A stretch of 64,000 bases of DNA from Fallopia convolvulus (GCA_964016875.1 OZ024733.1:8793979-8857978); one strand, 5' to 3'; counted from the stretch's first letter, positions 33,681 to 46,236 are shown. Numbers and translations: made by a program. Notes: generated by a model not told the origin, from the sequence alone.

Positions 33681-35639
33681 TCAGGCCCCAAACTCATTGA
33701 GTTGGTCCTCTATTACACTGATATTTGAAAGCACATTGCCACACATGTTCTGAAGCTTCTCAATCATCCCCTTGAGAATCATATATTTCTCCTTGAGATC
33801 TTTCAATTCCCCAGCCACTTGAGCAGATTGCATTCCCTCTTCTTTGATATTCTTGTCACTGACTTCAGAACCCTTCGACACCCATTGTCCATCAACCTAG
33901 TTCCATCCAAACTTCCTGATCATCTCCTTGTTCAGAACTCTGGTGTTGAGGACGTCACCACCATCCACATAAACTTTATGTTCAGTCATCATCAAAGCGA
34001 TCAACATGCCATAAGAAAACGCATGCTTAGCAGTTTCAAGCACATGCTTCATATGAAGCATCATCAACCGAGGCATGTTCACCTTCTTTCCGTTGATAAT
34101 CTTGTCCATAACCAGTAGATCTTGAATGGAGGCAGTATTCCTTTTGAGTTCTCTTGAAAGCAAGTTGCTGATAAGGTAATTGAACATCACCTTTTTCTCA
34201 ATTCCCATTTTGTTGACCAGATAGGGACTGGTGAAATTATCATCACTGTCAGTGACAGTTCTGATAATCTCACTCTCATCAACACCTTCAGGCCAAGCTC
34301 CTTTGAAGTACTCAGCAAAACCTTCATGTGGTATCTCTAGGATGTCACAGACGTCTTTGCTAGTGAAAGAGTATGTCTTCTTGTCAACCATGTATCTCCC
34401 AATTGTCATGTTTCTTGTGTCCTCAATCACTAAAGACTCATAAAACATCTTAACCATTTGAGGGTTATACTCATGCTCCCCTTGCACTAAATTATCCCAT
34501 TTTTGCTTTTTCAGCCAGTCAGTAACCTTAGTCAGTTTGAACTCTTTTAAGAAGTTTTCCTCCCACAGCAAATCCTTGGTAAACTCCCTAGAAGTCATGT
34601 CAACAATTACACTCGACTTCTTTTTCTTACTAGAACCAAAAACAGATTTTGGTGATCTCCCCCTTTTCTTCCTTGTGACCTTCTCAGAGAAAGAAGAGTC
34701 ACCTCCCTCTGAGGTAGCCTCAGGAGTTTACAACCCCTTGCCATTTTGGCTTTAAGAGCCACAGCTGTGGCTCTAGCACTTGCAGATATGGTCTTAGGGC
34801 GAAAAGGAGGAGGCATCTCAATTTCATCCTCTTTGAGCAGTTCAGAATCATCTCCAAACAAATCTTTCTCTAGATTTCTCTTAACAGAATCAACATATTT
34901 TATTTTTCTAGAGACCAAGATTGGATCAGAACGAGTACCTTCTTCAGAAGTTTCAGTTGGTTCCTTCTGGGAGACTTCCTTGTCAGAAACTTTGTCGTCC
35001 ATCTCCATACCAGCGTCTGTGTTAGTGACTTTGGGAGAGTCATTGACAACCTTTGTTTGATCGCGAGGAGATAGCTGTTGGTTCTCCTCTGTTCTAGCCT
35101 GCTCATGAGTGCCATCCACTCCAACCTCCAAGGCTTTTTCTTCTTCCTTTTCCTCGAATGACCCAACAACTGTTTTAGTTTCCTCAAACTCCATAGACTC
35201 CAGATTGGGAGTTTTCAATCTCTCTTCCTCGACACTTTCTCTCTTTGAGGGTTTGGGTGTAGATGAGTCACCGGTTTCTGGAATAACCACCGGTTGCGCC
35301 GTTTGGCGCGGTTTTCTAGACTCCGGTGAGAGGGTTAGGGTTTCAATTTCGTTTTGTGAGGATGGAGGGTTTTGGGATTTTTCAGTGGGAACGGGAGATG
35401 AGGGTTGTGATTTTTGAGAAGAAGGGTTTGGATTTTGGTCTTGTGGAGAAGATGGGTTCAGAGAAGGGTTTTTCAATGGCGTTTTGAGGGACGATTGATC
35501 AGGATGATTGTCCAGACATAAGAGCGCGAAGAAATTCATCACCAAAAAGGGCACTAATCTTCTTCTTGGCAGATTTAGGACTTTCGACTTGGTTTTTTGG
35601 TGAGGTAGGGTAGTTAGAGGTGTTGGAAGGGGACGCCAT
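33681..35639 (-). pseudogene. Extra (third) ORF of element E, broken
   Basis: This lies downstream of RNase H, in the position of the env-like ORF of SIRE elements. The likely start is the ATG at 35639 (MASPSNTSNYPT). The N-terminal half is Ser/Pro/Lys/Glu-rich and low-complexity; frame is lost near 35510 and again near 34735. The C-terminal half (34598-33897) is globular (NPQMVKMFYESLV; YSFTSKDVCDILEIP; MLHMKHVLETAKHAFSYG) and resembles a domain I know as a plant transposon protein. An in-frame TAG at 33897 precedes a short coiled tail (ELKDLKEKYMILKGMIEKL). No signal peptide or transmembrane segment is seen, so an envelope role is not supported. Confidence 0.75.
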
Positions 35640-35662
35640 TGAAGGGTTTGAAGGTATGAGCG

Positions 35663-35694
<32 letters not shown>

Positions 35695-36428
35695 CAGATG
35701 ACGAGAGAGCAGATGATGAGAGAGAGAGAAGAGATTGTGAGATAGAAAGTACCTTTTTCTCTTGACGGTTGGGGATAATAAAGAAGTGAACTTCCATCAT
35801 TAAGGAAGTTGTCAAATCACCAGATTTTTTCTCTTTCCTTCCTTTCTGAAAACTTTCCAATTTCAAAAGATATTGTTAAGCCATGATCTTTTTCTCGCGT
35901 CAAAACACACAGTCACTGACCTTGATCAAGTCGGCGACTTCTATCATAGAAACTGCTCTTTTCAAATGTCCATGACTGTTGCACACTACATGACTTTCTC
36001 TTAAAGAACTTACTTGGTGTCAGGGTTACACAAGGAGTGCCAAAGCAAACCAAGTATAAAGTATTATATTGAGGATTTGTCGATCATGATGATAAGTCTC
36101 CGTTTCATAAGGAAATTCAAAAATGGGTTCATAGAGACTCTCAAAACATGATAGGTCAGGGATAGGCATAAGAATCAACCATCATTTGGGCTTGTAAAGA
36201 GGGTTAAGATCATCAGGTTGAATTCTTTTGGGTTAAAACAAGAGCTCAAAAAGGTTGCACACATACTGAATGTAGTAAGAGTCATCGACAAGTCAAATGC
36301 ATGGGGTTTCCTAAATATGAAGTCTATCAAGAATGATTAAGAATTATACCATAAAAGCATGATTTCGAAACATATATAACGCAATCAATTCTAGTCAATC
36401 ATCGAGGGAATTCGTGTAGGGAAATAGA
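35640..36428 (-). other. Spacer of element E between RNase H and the extra ORF
   Basis: About 0.8 kb without a credible gene. A GA-dinucleotide run lies at about 35667-35694 and continues imperfectly to 35730. A pair GTCACTGAC and GTCGGCGAC, 18 bp apart, is at 35912-35938. Confidence 0.65.
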
Positions 36429-39400
36429 TCATTGAAGAGAGATCATACCTAGTTCCATGCGGAGTTGTTCAAAGGGTTCACAATTTAAGGCTTTTGTGAA
36501 GATGTCTGCTCTTTGATCACTTGTTCTACAGAATTCCATAGTGACCATGCCTTTTTCAACACAATCTGGAAGAAAGTGATGCCTTATCTCGATATGTTTT
36601 GTCTTTGAATGTTGCACCGGATTCTTTGAGATGTTGATTGCACTAGTGTTGTCACATAGTATCGGCATTGACCCACACTTCGCACCATAGTCACTGACTT
36701 GTTGCTTGATCCATAAGAGTTGAGAACAACACGCCGCAGCTACAATGTACTCTTCTTCTGCCGTTGATAGAGCCACAAAATTTTGCTTTCTAGATCCCCA
36801 TGATACAAGACAAGGCCCAAGAAATTGAGCCAATCCTGAAGTGCTTTTTCTATCAACACGATTTCCAACAAAATCAGCATCTGTGTAGCCGACAAGATCA
36901 AAATCAAATCCTCGTGGATACCATAAACACATATTGTCAGTTCCCTTAAGATAACGAATGATTCTTTTAACGGCTTTCAAGTGGGACTCCTTTGGATCAG
37001 CTTGAAATCTAGCACATAGACATACTCCAAACACAATATCAGGTCTACTCGCTGTGAGATAGAGTAATGATCCAATCATACCTCTGTACATAGTAGCATT
37101 AACTTTTGGATCCTTGTCATCTTTTCCAAGTGAGGTAGTCGGCGACGTAGGAGTATCAAACGGTTTAGCATTTTCAAGACCGAACTTTTTAACACATTCT
37201 CTAAGATACTTTTGTTGATGAACTCGTGTCCCATCCTCACCTTGCACAACTTGAAGTCCTAAAGAGAACTTGAGCTCACTGACCATGCTCATTTCAATCT
37301 CACTAGACATGAGGTTAGCGAACTTCTTCACCACCTTATCATTTGTTGAACCAAAAATGATGTCATCGACATAGACCTGAACAACCAGCGTATGGTTTCC
37401 TTCCTTCAACAAGAATAGAGTCTTGTCAACTTGTCCTCGAACATATCCGTGCTAAATCAAGAACTTAGACAAACGATCATACCAAGCACGAGGTGCTTGC
37501 TTTAATCCATAAAGAGCTTTGTCCAATTTGTACACATGATCCGGGTGGGCGACATCTTCAAAACCCGGAGTTTGTTCAACATACACTTCTTCCTTTAAGT
37601 AACCATTCAAGAAGGCAGTCTTGACATCCATTTGCTGTAGTTTGAACCCATGATGAGCAGAATAGGCAATGAGCAATCGAATAGCCTCAAGACGATCCAC
37701 TTGAGCAAATGTCTCATCATAGTCAATGCCCTCCTGCTGATTGTATCCCTTAACTACCAGCCTTGCTTTGTTTCTGACCACGTTTCCTTCATCATCCAGC
37801 TTGTTCCTGAACACCCAACGAGTTCCAATCATAGTTCTTCCCTCTGGCCTTGGGACCAAATACAAAACCTTATTACTTTCAAACTGATGATGCTCCTCTT
37901 AAATGGCATTGACCCAATCCGAGTCTTTCAACGCTTTTTCAACATTTTTAGGCTCCAACATTGAGATGAAAGCATTGAAAGCAAAGAAATTGTTCAGAGA
38001 AGATCTGGTTTGCACACCCTTTGAGAAATGAGTGAGGATGTTAGTGACAGGATGAGCACTTTTCTGTTGGTAATTCCTGACCTATAGATCTGTCAAGTCA
38101 CCGACTTGTGCCTGAGGCGTTCTCTCTGAATCATCTTCAGAGTTTTCTGGACTTGAGCTTCTCTCAGGTGTTTTCTCATCATCGGACTCACTGTCACTTG
38201 ATCTTTGATCTTGATTACTTCCCCCTGTTCTGTCTGAGTCGGTGACACCAACATTGTCACTGACTACCGAATCTTTTTCTGTTGCAGCAACTAGAAGAGA
38301 ATCATCTTGAACCAGATTGTACCCTTGATCACTATCATCAAGATCCTCAATCATCGTGTTCTCATCGAACAAAACATGCACACTTTCCTCAATTTTCGTC
38401 GTCCTTTTGTTGAACAGTTTGTAGGCTTTACTATGAGGAGAATAACCTACAAAAGTGCCAACATCATTCCTTGGATCGAATTTCCCCAAGTTGTCTGAGC
38501 CGTTATTATGAATGTAGCACTTGCAACCAAAGTTGCGTAAGTGGGTGACACTGGGCTTGACTCCTCTTAGCAGTTCATAAGGAGTTTTTCCAAGAAGTGG
38601 ACGAAGCATGGCTCGATTCATCACATAGCAAGATGCATTAATGGCTTCACCCCAGAAATTGTTTGGAAGACCACTTGAGATAAGCATGGTCCGCGACATG
38701 TTCTCCAAGGCACGATTCTTTCTCTCTACCACACCATTTTGTTGAGGAGTCCTTGGTGCTGAGAAGTTGTGACTTATGCCATTTTTCTTGCAGAAAACCA
38801 GAAACTCAGAGTTGTCAAATTCTGTTCCATGATCTAACCTGATAGATACAAGAGCAACTCCAAGCTTTTTCTCGACAACCTTTACCCATGCTTCAAATTC
38901 TTCAAAGACCTGATCTTTAGAAGACAGAAAAATTGTCCAAGTATACCGTGAAAAGTCATCAACAATGATAGAAATATAGCTATTTTCTCCATGACTTTGG
39001 ATTCTCATGGGACCACATAAATCTATATGAATCAACTCTAAGGGTTTAGTGGTACATACCTCCATCTTGGATTTGAAGGATGACTTCACTTCCTTACCTC
39101 TTACACACGTTTCACAAACTTCATGCTTGCTTGGATCTATCTTAGGTAGCCCTCTAACCAGCTCTTGTCTATGAAGTTTGTCAAGGAGTTGAATGCTCAT
39201 ATGACCAAACCTTTTGTGCCAGAGGTCGGCGACGTCTGCAACTGTTCTAAGACACAACTTTTCTTAAGGTTCGAAACAGGGGTCCACCTTGTAAAGATTG
39301 TTTTCACACACCCCTTTCAGAAGAATCTTTCCTGAGTTAATTTCTTGTACCTGACAACCCTTCCTATCAAAAACAACTTGATATTTACCATTAGAACAGA

Positions 39401-39650
39401 TTTGGGAAACACTTAAAAGCTTAAAACTGAGATTGTCCACTAAATTCACATTGTCTATTGTTAACTTATCTGAAAATCTTACCGTACCAATACCAGAAAT
39501 ACCACCTTTACTATTGTTGCCGAAGGTAATCTTACCTCCCTTGTATTCTTCAAGTGAGATGAAATCCTTGGGGTTTCCCGACATATGAGTTGAGCATGCA
39601 CTATCAATGAACCAGGGCTCCTTGTCACCCACTTCAAGCTGCATTGAAAG
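36429..39650 (-). pseudogene. PR-IN-RT-RNase H of element E
   Basis: This copia polyprotein is in one frame. Protease has FIDSACSTHMSG. The GAG-pre-integrase domain has LWHKRFGHMS and CETCVRGK. The integrase DDE core has IDLCGPM, RLDHGTEFDN and TPQQNGVVERKN. RT starts near GTRWVFRNKLDDEGN and has YVDD at 37365-37376. RNase H has GYTDADFVGNRVDRKSTSG and ends at 36429. In-frame stops occur at 39264 (TAA), 38082 (TAG), 37899 (TAA) and 37452 (TAG), with no frameshift between protease and RNase H. Each stop could arise from CAA or CAG by one C-to-T change. Confidence 0.92.
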
Positions 39651-39985
39651 AATTAGTTCTTACGAACCCAGAGTTGTCTAACTTCTCTGGGTTTGGCAAC
39701 ATAGTAGTTCCTAGGACAAAATTTGTCACAATTAGCGTACACATATCTTGGAGGACAGTCAGTGACAGTTGATCTGAAAGAACTGTCATTCAGAGTTTGT
39801 GACCTTGCATTTTCATCATCTCTTGCTTTTTTGTGACAATCATGTTGGTAGTGACCAGGCTTTCCACAATACCAACATGTCCTATAAGACTTTAGAGCAA
39901 CATACTTGCTATAGCCCGGATAGATGGGTTTGTTATTGATGCGTGATTGAAAGTCAATTTGTGAGGGAGCCGAGTTCAGGGTTTG
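39651..39985 (-). pseudogene. C-terminal Gag fragment of element E with second zinc knuckle
   Basis: This continues the E gag from 47623 after removal of element F. It includes CWYCGKPGHYQHDC, a CX2CX4HX4C knuckle at about 39837-39878. It ends in LWVRKN and a stop near 39657; protease then starts in another frame, at the gag-pol border. Confidence 0.8.
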
Positions 39986-41373
39986 TGATATCCGCCTTTT
40001 TAGTTGTGTTTTTAGGGAGTGTTTTTGTGTCTTTGAGTCTTTTCTTTTAGTTTTGTGTTTTGTTTTGAGTCGTTTGTGTATGTTTTCGTATTATCTTAAG
40101 ATATGGAGTCTACATAAGCTTTGGTGGTGTTTTTATAGGTTTTGTAGGAGTTTTGGAGCTTGAAAGAAGAGTTTGGAGCATTGGAAGAGAGGGCGGACAA
40201 GCTATGAAGAAGATTTGAGTTGATGAGCTAAGGAAGTAGGGCCAAGAAGAGTGAAATCATGAAGAGAGGTGAAGAAATCGACCCAAGATCAAGCTATGGA
40301 GGGGTCGTGCACGAACCAAGATGAGGAAGCTAGAAGAATGCTCTCAGGACCGACCCTATGAGGGTCGTGCACGACCCATTTGGGTCGTGATTAGCGCCGA
40401 CCTTCTCTCTATCCCGAGATCTTAAGGATTTATTCTATCTTTGTATTTTTGGAAAGTTATTTTATCTTGTTTCCTAGTTGAATTAGGACTCCTTTTCTTC
40501 TATAAAAGGAGGTTAAACCCTTTAGTTTAGGGATTCTCTTTTTGGGCATTGGAAAGTACTCTCTAGAGCGGAAGAGAGACTTGGTGGACAAGGTTGAGAC
40601 TTTTGTAAGATTTTTTTAGTTTAATTTGAATTTCAGTTTGGATTGATCATGTCTTCTTCTTTCTTTTCGTCTTTCTATGCCATGAGTGAGTAGTTTTCTT
40701 AAATTCTAGGGTTGGGTGAAAACCCAACGCAATCATGCATGTCTAAAAACGTGAATTCATAATTTGAATGCTTGATGATCATATCTATCTATCTTGTGCT
40801 AAATTCCTTTACGATAGTTGAGGCATATCTTGTGATTAACCTTAGCGAAGGTGTAAGGTTGATTGCTTGATTAGGTCTAATAGGATTATTTGCGAAAGTT
40901 GATATTCCTAGGTTGAAGGATAGATAGAAAGTTGTTTAATTTGCGAAAGTCGATTGAATAACTTGAATTGTTTGCGAAAAGTCGACTCTTCTATGATCTA
41001 AATTGCATGATAGTTGTGAGTTCTTGTTGGAAGCATGTATGATTGTTGTTGTGGTAGCCCTAGCCCTAGGATTCGTCTTTTATATTGATTAAAACTCTTG
41101 TCTTTGCTTTGATCTCGACCCATAACGTCGTGCTCGAACCTTTGCTGGTGTTTGTGTGTGTTCGTGTGTGATTGTGCTCAGGACCGATCCTCTTGAGGTC
41201 GTGAACAACCCACCTCGGTTTGGTCCTGGCATGGTTTGCTCGTGATTTCTTTGCTTTTCGTAATTTATCGACTAATCTTTTAGCACTATTCTCATTCCCG
41301 TGGACGATCCTGACTTCGCTATACTCAGCGGGGTCTTGAATATAAATTTATTTGTTCAAGAAACCCTTCAACA
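39986..41373 (+). repeat. 5' LTR of element F
   Basis: This 1388-bp LTR runs from TGATATCC to CTTCAACA. It contains the cluster ACCGACCC...GGGTCGTGCACGACCC...GGGTCGTG at 40349-40389 and a decayed cluster near 41183-41215. A CTATACTCAGCGGGGTCTTG block with TATAAATT lies near the end. Confidence 0.95.
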
Positions 41374-41376
41374 AAT

Positions 41377-41394
41377 TGGCGTCGTTGCCGGGGA
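41377..41394 (+). other. Primer binding site of element F (tRNA-Asp)
   Basis: TGGCGTCGTTGCCGGGGA, one base from the Y site, starts three bases after the 5' LTR. Confidence 0.9.
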
Positions 41395-41569
41395 TGTGCA
41401 ATAATGCCTAGTTTAGTTGATATTTGGGTTTGGGACTAGCCCTTGCCCTTTTTTTGTTTTCTAATTTTGTTTTCTTTGTCTTTGGTCGCAGTGTAGGCCA
41501 TCTCGTTCTTCCCGGAGAACCTTTGAGATTGACTACGACAGCGAACCCGAAAGATCCTTCCATCGATGT

Positions 41570-44327
41570 TTGAGAGAAAAGCGAGCAATGGCCGACACTG
41601 AGACTCTTGCTCGACAAATAGAGGAACTCCGCGCTCAGATGCAGCGCATGCAAGCGGACCGAGACGCTCAAGCTGCAGCTGCGCAACAACTTCAGGAGCA
41701 ACTGAACGCTATCCCAAGGAATGTCAAGCAATACATGCACCAGAACTTAGGGTGCCCGAATCGGCGATTGTGCTCCCGGAGATCGCCCGCAATTTTGAGA
41801 TTAAATCTCATTTCATATCCTTAATCAAGCGTTCTCAATTTGAAGGGAAACCCACTGAATGCCCCATGGAACATATGAAGAACTTTACTGATTTATGTGA
41901 CACTATTGCTGCTGACGGTGTCTCACTTGAATATGTTCTCTTGAAGGCTTTTAAGTGGTCTCTTGCAGGAAAAGCTTTAAGTTGGTTGGAGAGCTTGCCA
42001 CCAAGATCTATTATGTCGTGGAGAGCTTTGCATGATTTATTCATGACCAAGTTCTTTCCACCGGCAAAAACAAGGGAGCTTAGGAAGCGCATCACCTCCT
42101 ACCATCAACTTCCCAACGAGACGCTTGTGGAAACATGGGAACGATTCCAAGAGCTTCTACGCCAATGCCCTACTCATGGGCAACCTCCCTATGTTCTCCA
42201 AGAGATCTTCTTTCAAGGCATCAACGCGGCTACCAAGGATCGCATCAACCTTCACACTGATTGTGGGTTCATTGAGATGAATCCAGATGATGCATGGGCG
42301 TTATTGACTAAGCTAACCAACTATGATGCCATGTACGGTACCCAACAAGCTAAGCCGACGGAGAGGAAGCTTTATGAACCACAATCCGATGTGGTTGATT
42401 GGGATGTGAAGTTCCAATTCATGCAGGATGAGATCAACCGATTAAAAAAGCAAGTAGGTTACTTTAAATCTGCTCAATCTTGCCAAGAATGCGGGTCTTC
42501 CGCCCATACTACTTCCACTTGCACTAACTTGCAGCAAGTGCGAGCTGCCGAGGCTTATGAGGAGGCGAATTACATGAGAGGTTCCTATAGGAACCAAAAC
42601 AACTATGCAGGGAGGAACAATGCTCAACCATCTTGGGGCAATCCCAATTACAGACCAATGCAAGGAGGCCAACCTCCTCAACAAGAGCAACGTCCCCCTG
42701 CCTACCGTCCTCCGAGCTATCAAGAGCAACCATCATGGGTGCAAGGGCTGCAAGAAGGAATCAACGGAGTCCAGAACGGGATCAATGGAGTACGAGTCGA
42801 GCTTACCACGCAGATGAAAGGTGTTCACGCAAGGTTGGGAGAATTTAACTCATGGAGAAAGAACGTCGATTCCCAACTTGGCCAGCTAGCTACTCAAATC
42901 CCGAGACCTCATGGACAACTCCCGGGCTGCCCTGACGAGAATCCTAGAGGCCGAACAAGCCATGGTGAAGTCCGAGCCATGCACCTAAGGAGTGGCAAGG
43001 CGTTGCCCGAGCCACCCAAGCATAAGGAGAAGGAACAAGCCTCAGGACCGACCCATTTAGGGTCGATCACGACCCCCTCATGGGTCGTTCCTGAGGAGGT
43101 TGCTAATGAGAAAGAAGGGGCAACCGACCAAAGTGGGGTCGAGCTCGACTTCCCTTTACAAGGTAAGTCTTCTAACCCTTCTCCTTCTATTCAAAACAAC
43201 CCACCTCGGACCAATCCCGATCCCACTCCTTCCTCTTCCAATACTAAGGTACTTCCTTTCCTTTCTAAGAAACCCAAGGACTCGACGGAAGGAAAGTTTA
43301 AGCGCTTCGTTAAGTTGCTTCAAGGCTTGAATCTTTCCATTCCTTTCGTCGAGGCCTTGAATGAAATGCCTGCTTATACTAGATTCTTGAAGAAGATTTT
43401 ATCTAGGAAGCGATCGATGTCAGAGCTAACGGATGAGGTGAGGTCGTTGGAGCTCCCGGAGAAGCTAGGCGACCCCGGTAAATTTGCTATAACATAGGTA
43501 TTGGAACTCACCATTTTAAAGCTCTCTGTGATTTAGGTGCCAGTGCTAGTCTCCTACCACTCTCTATTTGGTCCAAAGCCAATATGGGACCGCTGGAACC
43601 TATCAATATGACTCTCTACATGGAAAATGGATCATGCGTCAAAGCCACTGGAGTCGTAGAGGATGTTCCTGTGCAAGTAGGCAAATTCTTTGTTCCCAAC
43701 GACTTCATAGTGATGGAGATGCCAGAAGACCCTGTGGTGCCAATCATTCTTGGATGGCCATTCTTAGCTATCGCAGGGGCACGTGTAGATGTTAGAAAGG
43801 GACTTCTCACATTTGACATTGGGGAAGAGAAGGTCGAATTTCGCTTCAATACTGTCGCGAATGAGGTCGCTAAAAGCACCAACCAGGAGCCTACCGACCC
43901 CCCATGGTGGGTCGGTACCGACCATTCTCTGAAAAATCACAACGCTGTGGGTGAATTCCAACCCGTTATTGGGCTAGACAGGCACGATACCGAGGCATTC
44001 CTTGATCCAGAGGGGTCGATAACGACCCACATACCCTCGGTAACGACCCCTCCTCAGAGTGACAAAGGTAAGTCTCCTTGCTATGATCTAATTGATTCTG
44101 GTCATGACCCTTTCTTTCATTCTTCTTTTACATCTCCTACTATTGAGCACACTGTGAAAGAGTCGAAGCCTCCTTGGTTTTCGGATTTTACTAACCCTAA
44201 TGTAGGACTTCCAAGCATTCTTGTGGATGATAGAGGACCAAATGTCTTGGAGAGAAGCTTTGAAGCTTTTCCATCTAAGTATGGGGTTTCTCAAGATCCC
44301 TACAAAGCCGGAGAGAAGCCACCTTAG
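41570..44327 (+). pseudogene. Gag-protease of element F, with integrase scraps
   Basis: The frame opens upstream of 41570; MADTETLARQIEEL at 41588 begins a coiled coil like that of Y. Frame is lost near 41745 by an apparent 1-bp deletion before VPESAIVLPEIA. The Gag core, a zinc knuckle (CQECGSSAHTTSTC) and a Gln/Pro linker (PSWVQGLQEGINGV) follow. A second 1-bp loss near 43492 precedes the protease (CDLGASASLLPLS; VPIILGWPFLAIAGARVDV). After the protease the frame contains PPWFSDFTNPNVG and VLERSFEAFPSKYGVS. These match the pre-integrase linker and the integrase core of B, so RT, RNase H and most of integrase were deleted internally. It ends at 44327. Confidence 0.88.
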
Positions 44328-46236
44328 AGCCGAGGTAAGTTCGTCGGGCTAACGAAATTAAAAATAGCGCTTACGGGAGGCAACCCGCTTTTTAGTTTTT
44401 GTTTTAGGTTTTTTGCTTTCTTAGTTCTTTTTTCTAGTTTTCTTTTGACTTGTTTTTAGGTTAGAGTAGTGTAGTAGGGATAGAAACTTTTCTAAAGTGA
44501 CTCAGGTACAAAAAGTTAAGAAGTGCTAAGAAGAAGAAGAAGTGCTACACAGAACAAAATCAGTGGACATACAACAAGCTTGTTACCGACCCCCACAGGG
44601 TCGGTACCGACCTCTACAGAACCAAGAAAATTCAACCTCCTCAGTGATCAATGGTTTCAAGCCGCTTCAGTTTTATTTTGTGAGTTCCCTTTTCCTTATC
44701 CTCTTTAATTTTATGTCTTTGCTTTAAATAGTGAGGACACTGTTTGGTTTAAGTATGGTGTATGGGGAAAAGGAAACTCAGTTTTTGTGTCTTTGTTTTT
44801 GTTTTAGGATTGATAATATTCCACTTAGATGTTCTATGATAGTAATTGCTTGCATAATCATGTAAATCCATTTAGCATGTCTTTGATGGTTTAGCCCAAG
44901 TCTACCATGAAATTGTTTTTCTGTGAATTTTTAGCTTGTGATGAAACTGAGCATGTATGACTTTTAGCATGAGTTTAATTAATTGCAATCCAACAAAATG
45001 ATTTACCTTGTGAGATATTTTTGGCCTTATAGGGAGAACATCAAAAATCCCTCTTCTTTTTCTTGTGTGATTTGCTCTCTTATGTGCATATTATCTCTTG
45101 AAATTATGAAGGTTATCTATTTCTTGAAGCCTCTATAAGATTATAGTTCATTACTTGTGAAATCATATGATGGATAACTTATTTTTTATGAGCCTTATTA
45201 ATCCTTATCCACCCTTACATTATCCCTCTTTTTGAAGCCAATTTCTTTGTACCTTAAAGCCTATTTTTGTAGCTCCACAAAATTATTTCCTAGCCGATGT
45301 AAGCTTGACCCTGTCCGGGAATTAGGACTTAGTATTGGTTGTTGTGATGGTTTTGTTGAGTGAGTTTCTTTGGTTCAAATGTGGGATAATTATGGGTTGG
45401 GTAAAGTAAAATCTTGCAGTTTGTTATGTAAAAGGAGTTTGGTTCTCTGAATGCACTTACAAAAGAAGTGGAAAGTAAAGAGGAAGAAAGAAGAAAATGA
45501 TGAGCAGAACTCGTTACCGACTCTGCAGGGTCGGTACCGAACCTCCCACAAAAAAAAATGAAAATCATAAGGGAGAAAGAAAGAAAAAAAACGGGGAAGA
45601 GTTGAGCAATGAATAAAGTGTGCATGAGCCAAATTTTCCTTAGTGTTTGTAAGCAAGATTAGTTGGGATAAAAGGGTTAATGAGAGTTTTTGTTCTTTAA
45701 AGAAGAGAGTGAGTTTGGTATGTTCTTTTGATGTTTTTGGTGTTATGTGAGTTTTTAGGAGTCTTTGATTCCCGAATATTATTAGCACCACATGACCAAA
45801 TATTTCCACGCCTTATTGTTATTACCAAAGCCCCATTACAACCCGGCCGAATGGAAGCTTGTATGAAGTTTTCCATTGAGCCTAAGTTCTCTTGATGATT
45901 TTACTTGTTTTGACAATCTTTGGTAGAGAGATTGGTGATATAAGTTACAATTTCTATGAGTTTTTGCATGTAGGATTGAGTTGAGAGTTGTACTTATAAG
46001 CCTAAACACATGAAAGTTGAGTGAAACACATATCCCTTGTGAGGTTGGATTGTAGTTGCTTGTGTTCATTAGTTGCTCATATATTTGTGATGACGTTAAA
46101 ATCACTTGTCAAAATTCATTTATGCTGAAGTTGCTTTTTGATCAGGGCTATTACTTGACTTGATATATGTGTTATTGGTTTTGGTTGATGTCTTGTTGAT
46201 TGCTTGAGGACAAGCAAGTCTAAGTATGGGGTATTT
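44328..46236 (+). other. 3' spacer, hairpins and polypurine tract of element F
   Basis: This starts with the same CGGG-AGGCAA-CCCG hairpin as B (44374-44387) and a splice-donor-like AGGTAAGT near 44335. No ORF1 is present, in contrast with B. Palindrome pairs occur at 44583-44612 and 45511-45542. It ends with the TTGCTTG-AGGA-CAAGCAA hairpin (46200-46217) and AAGTATGGGGTATTT. Confidence 0.8.

Noticed and set aside
33681..35639. Envelope gene in element E
   Set aside because: The position fits an env-like ORF, but there is no signal peptide, transmembrane segment or Cys pattern. The globular half resembles a plant transposon protein domain instead.
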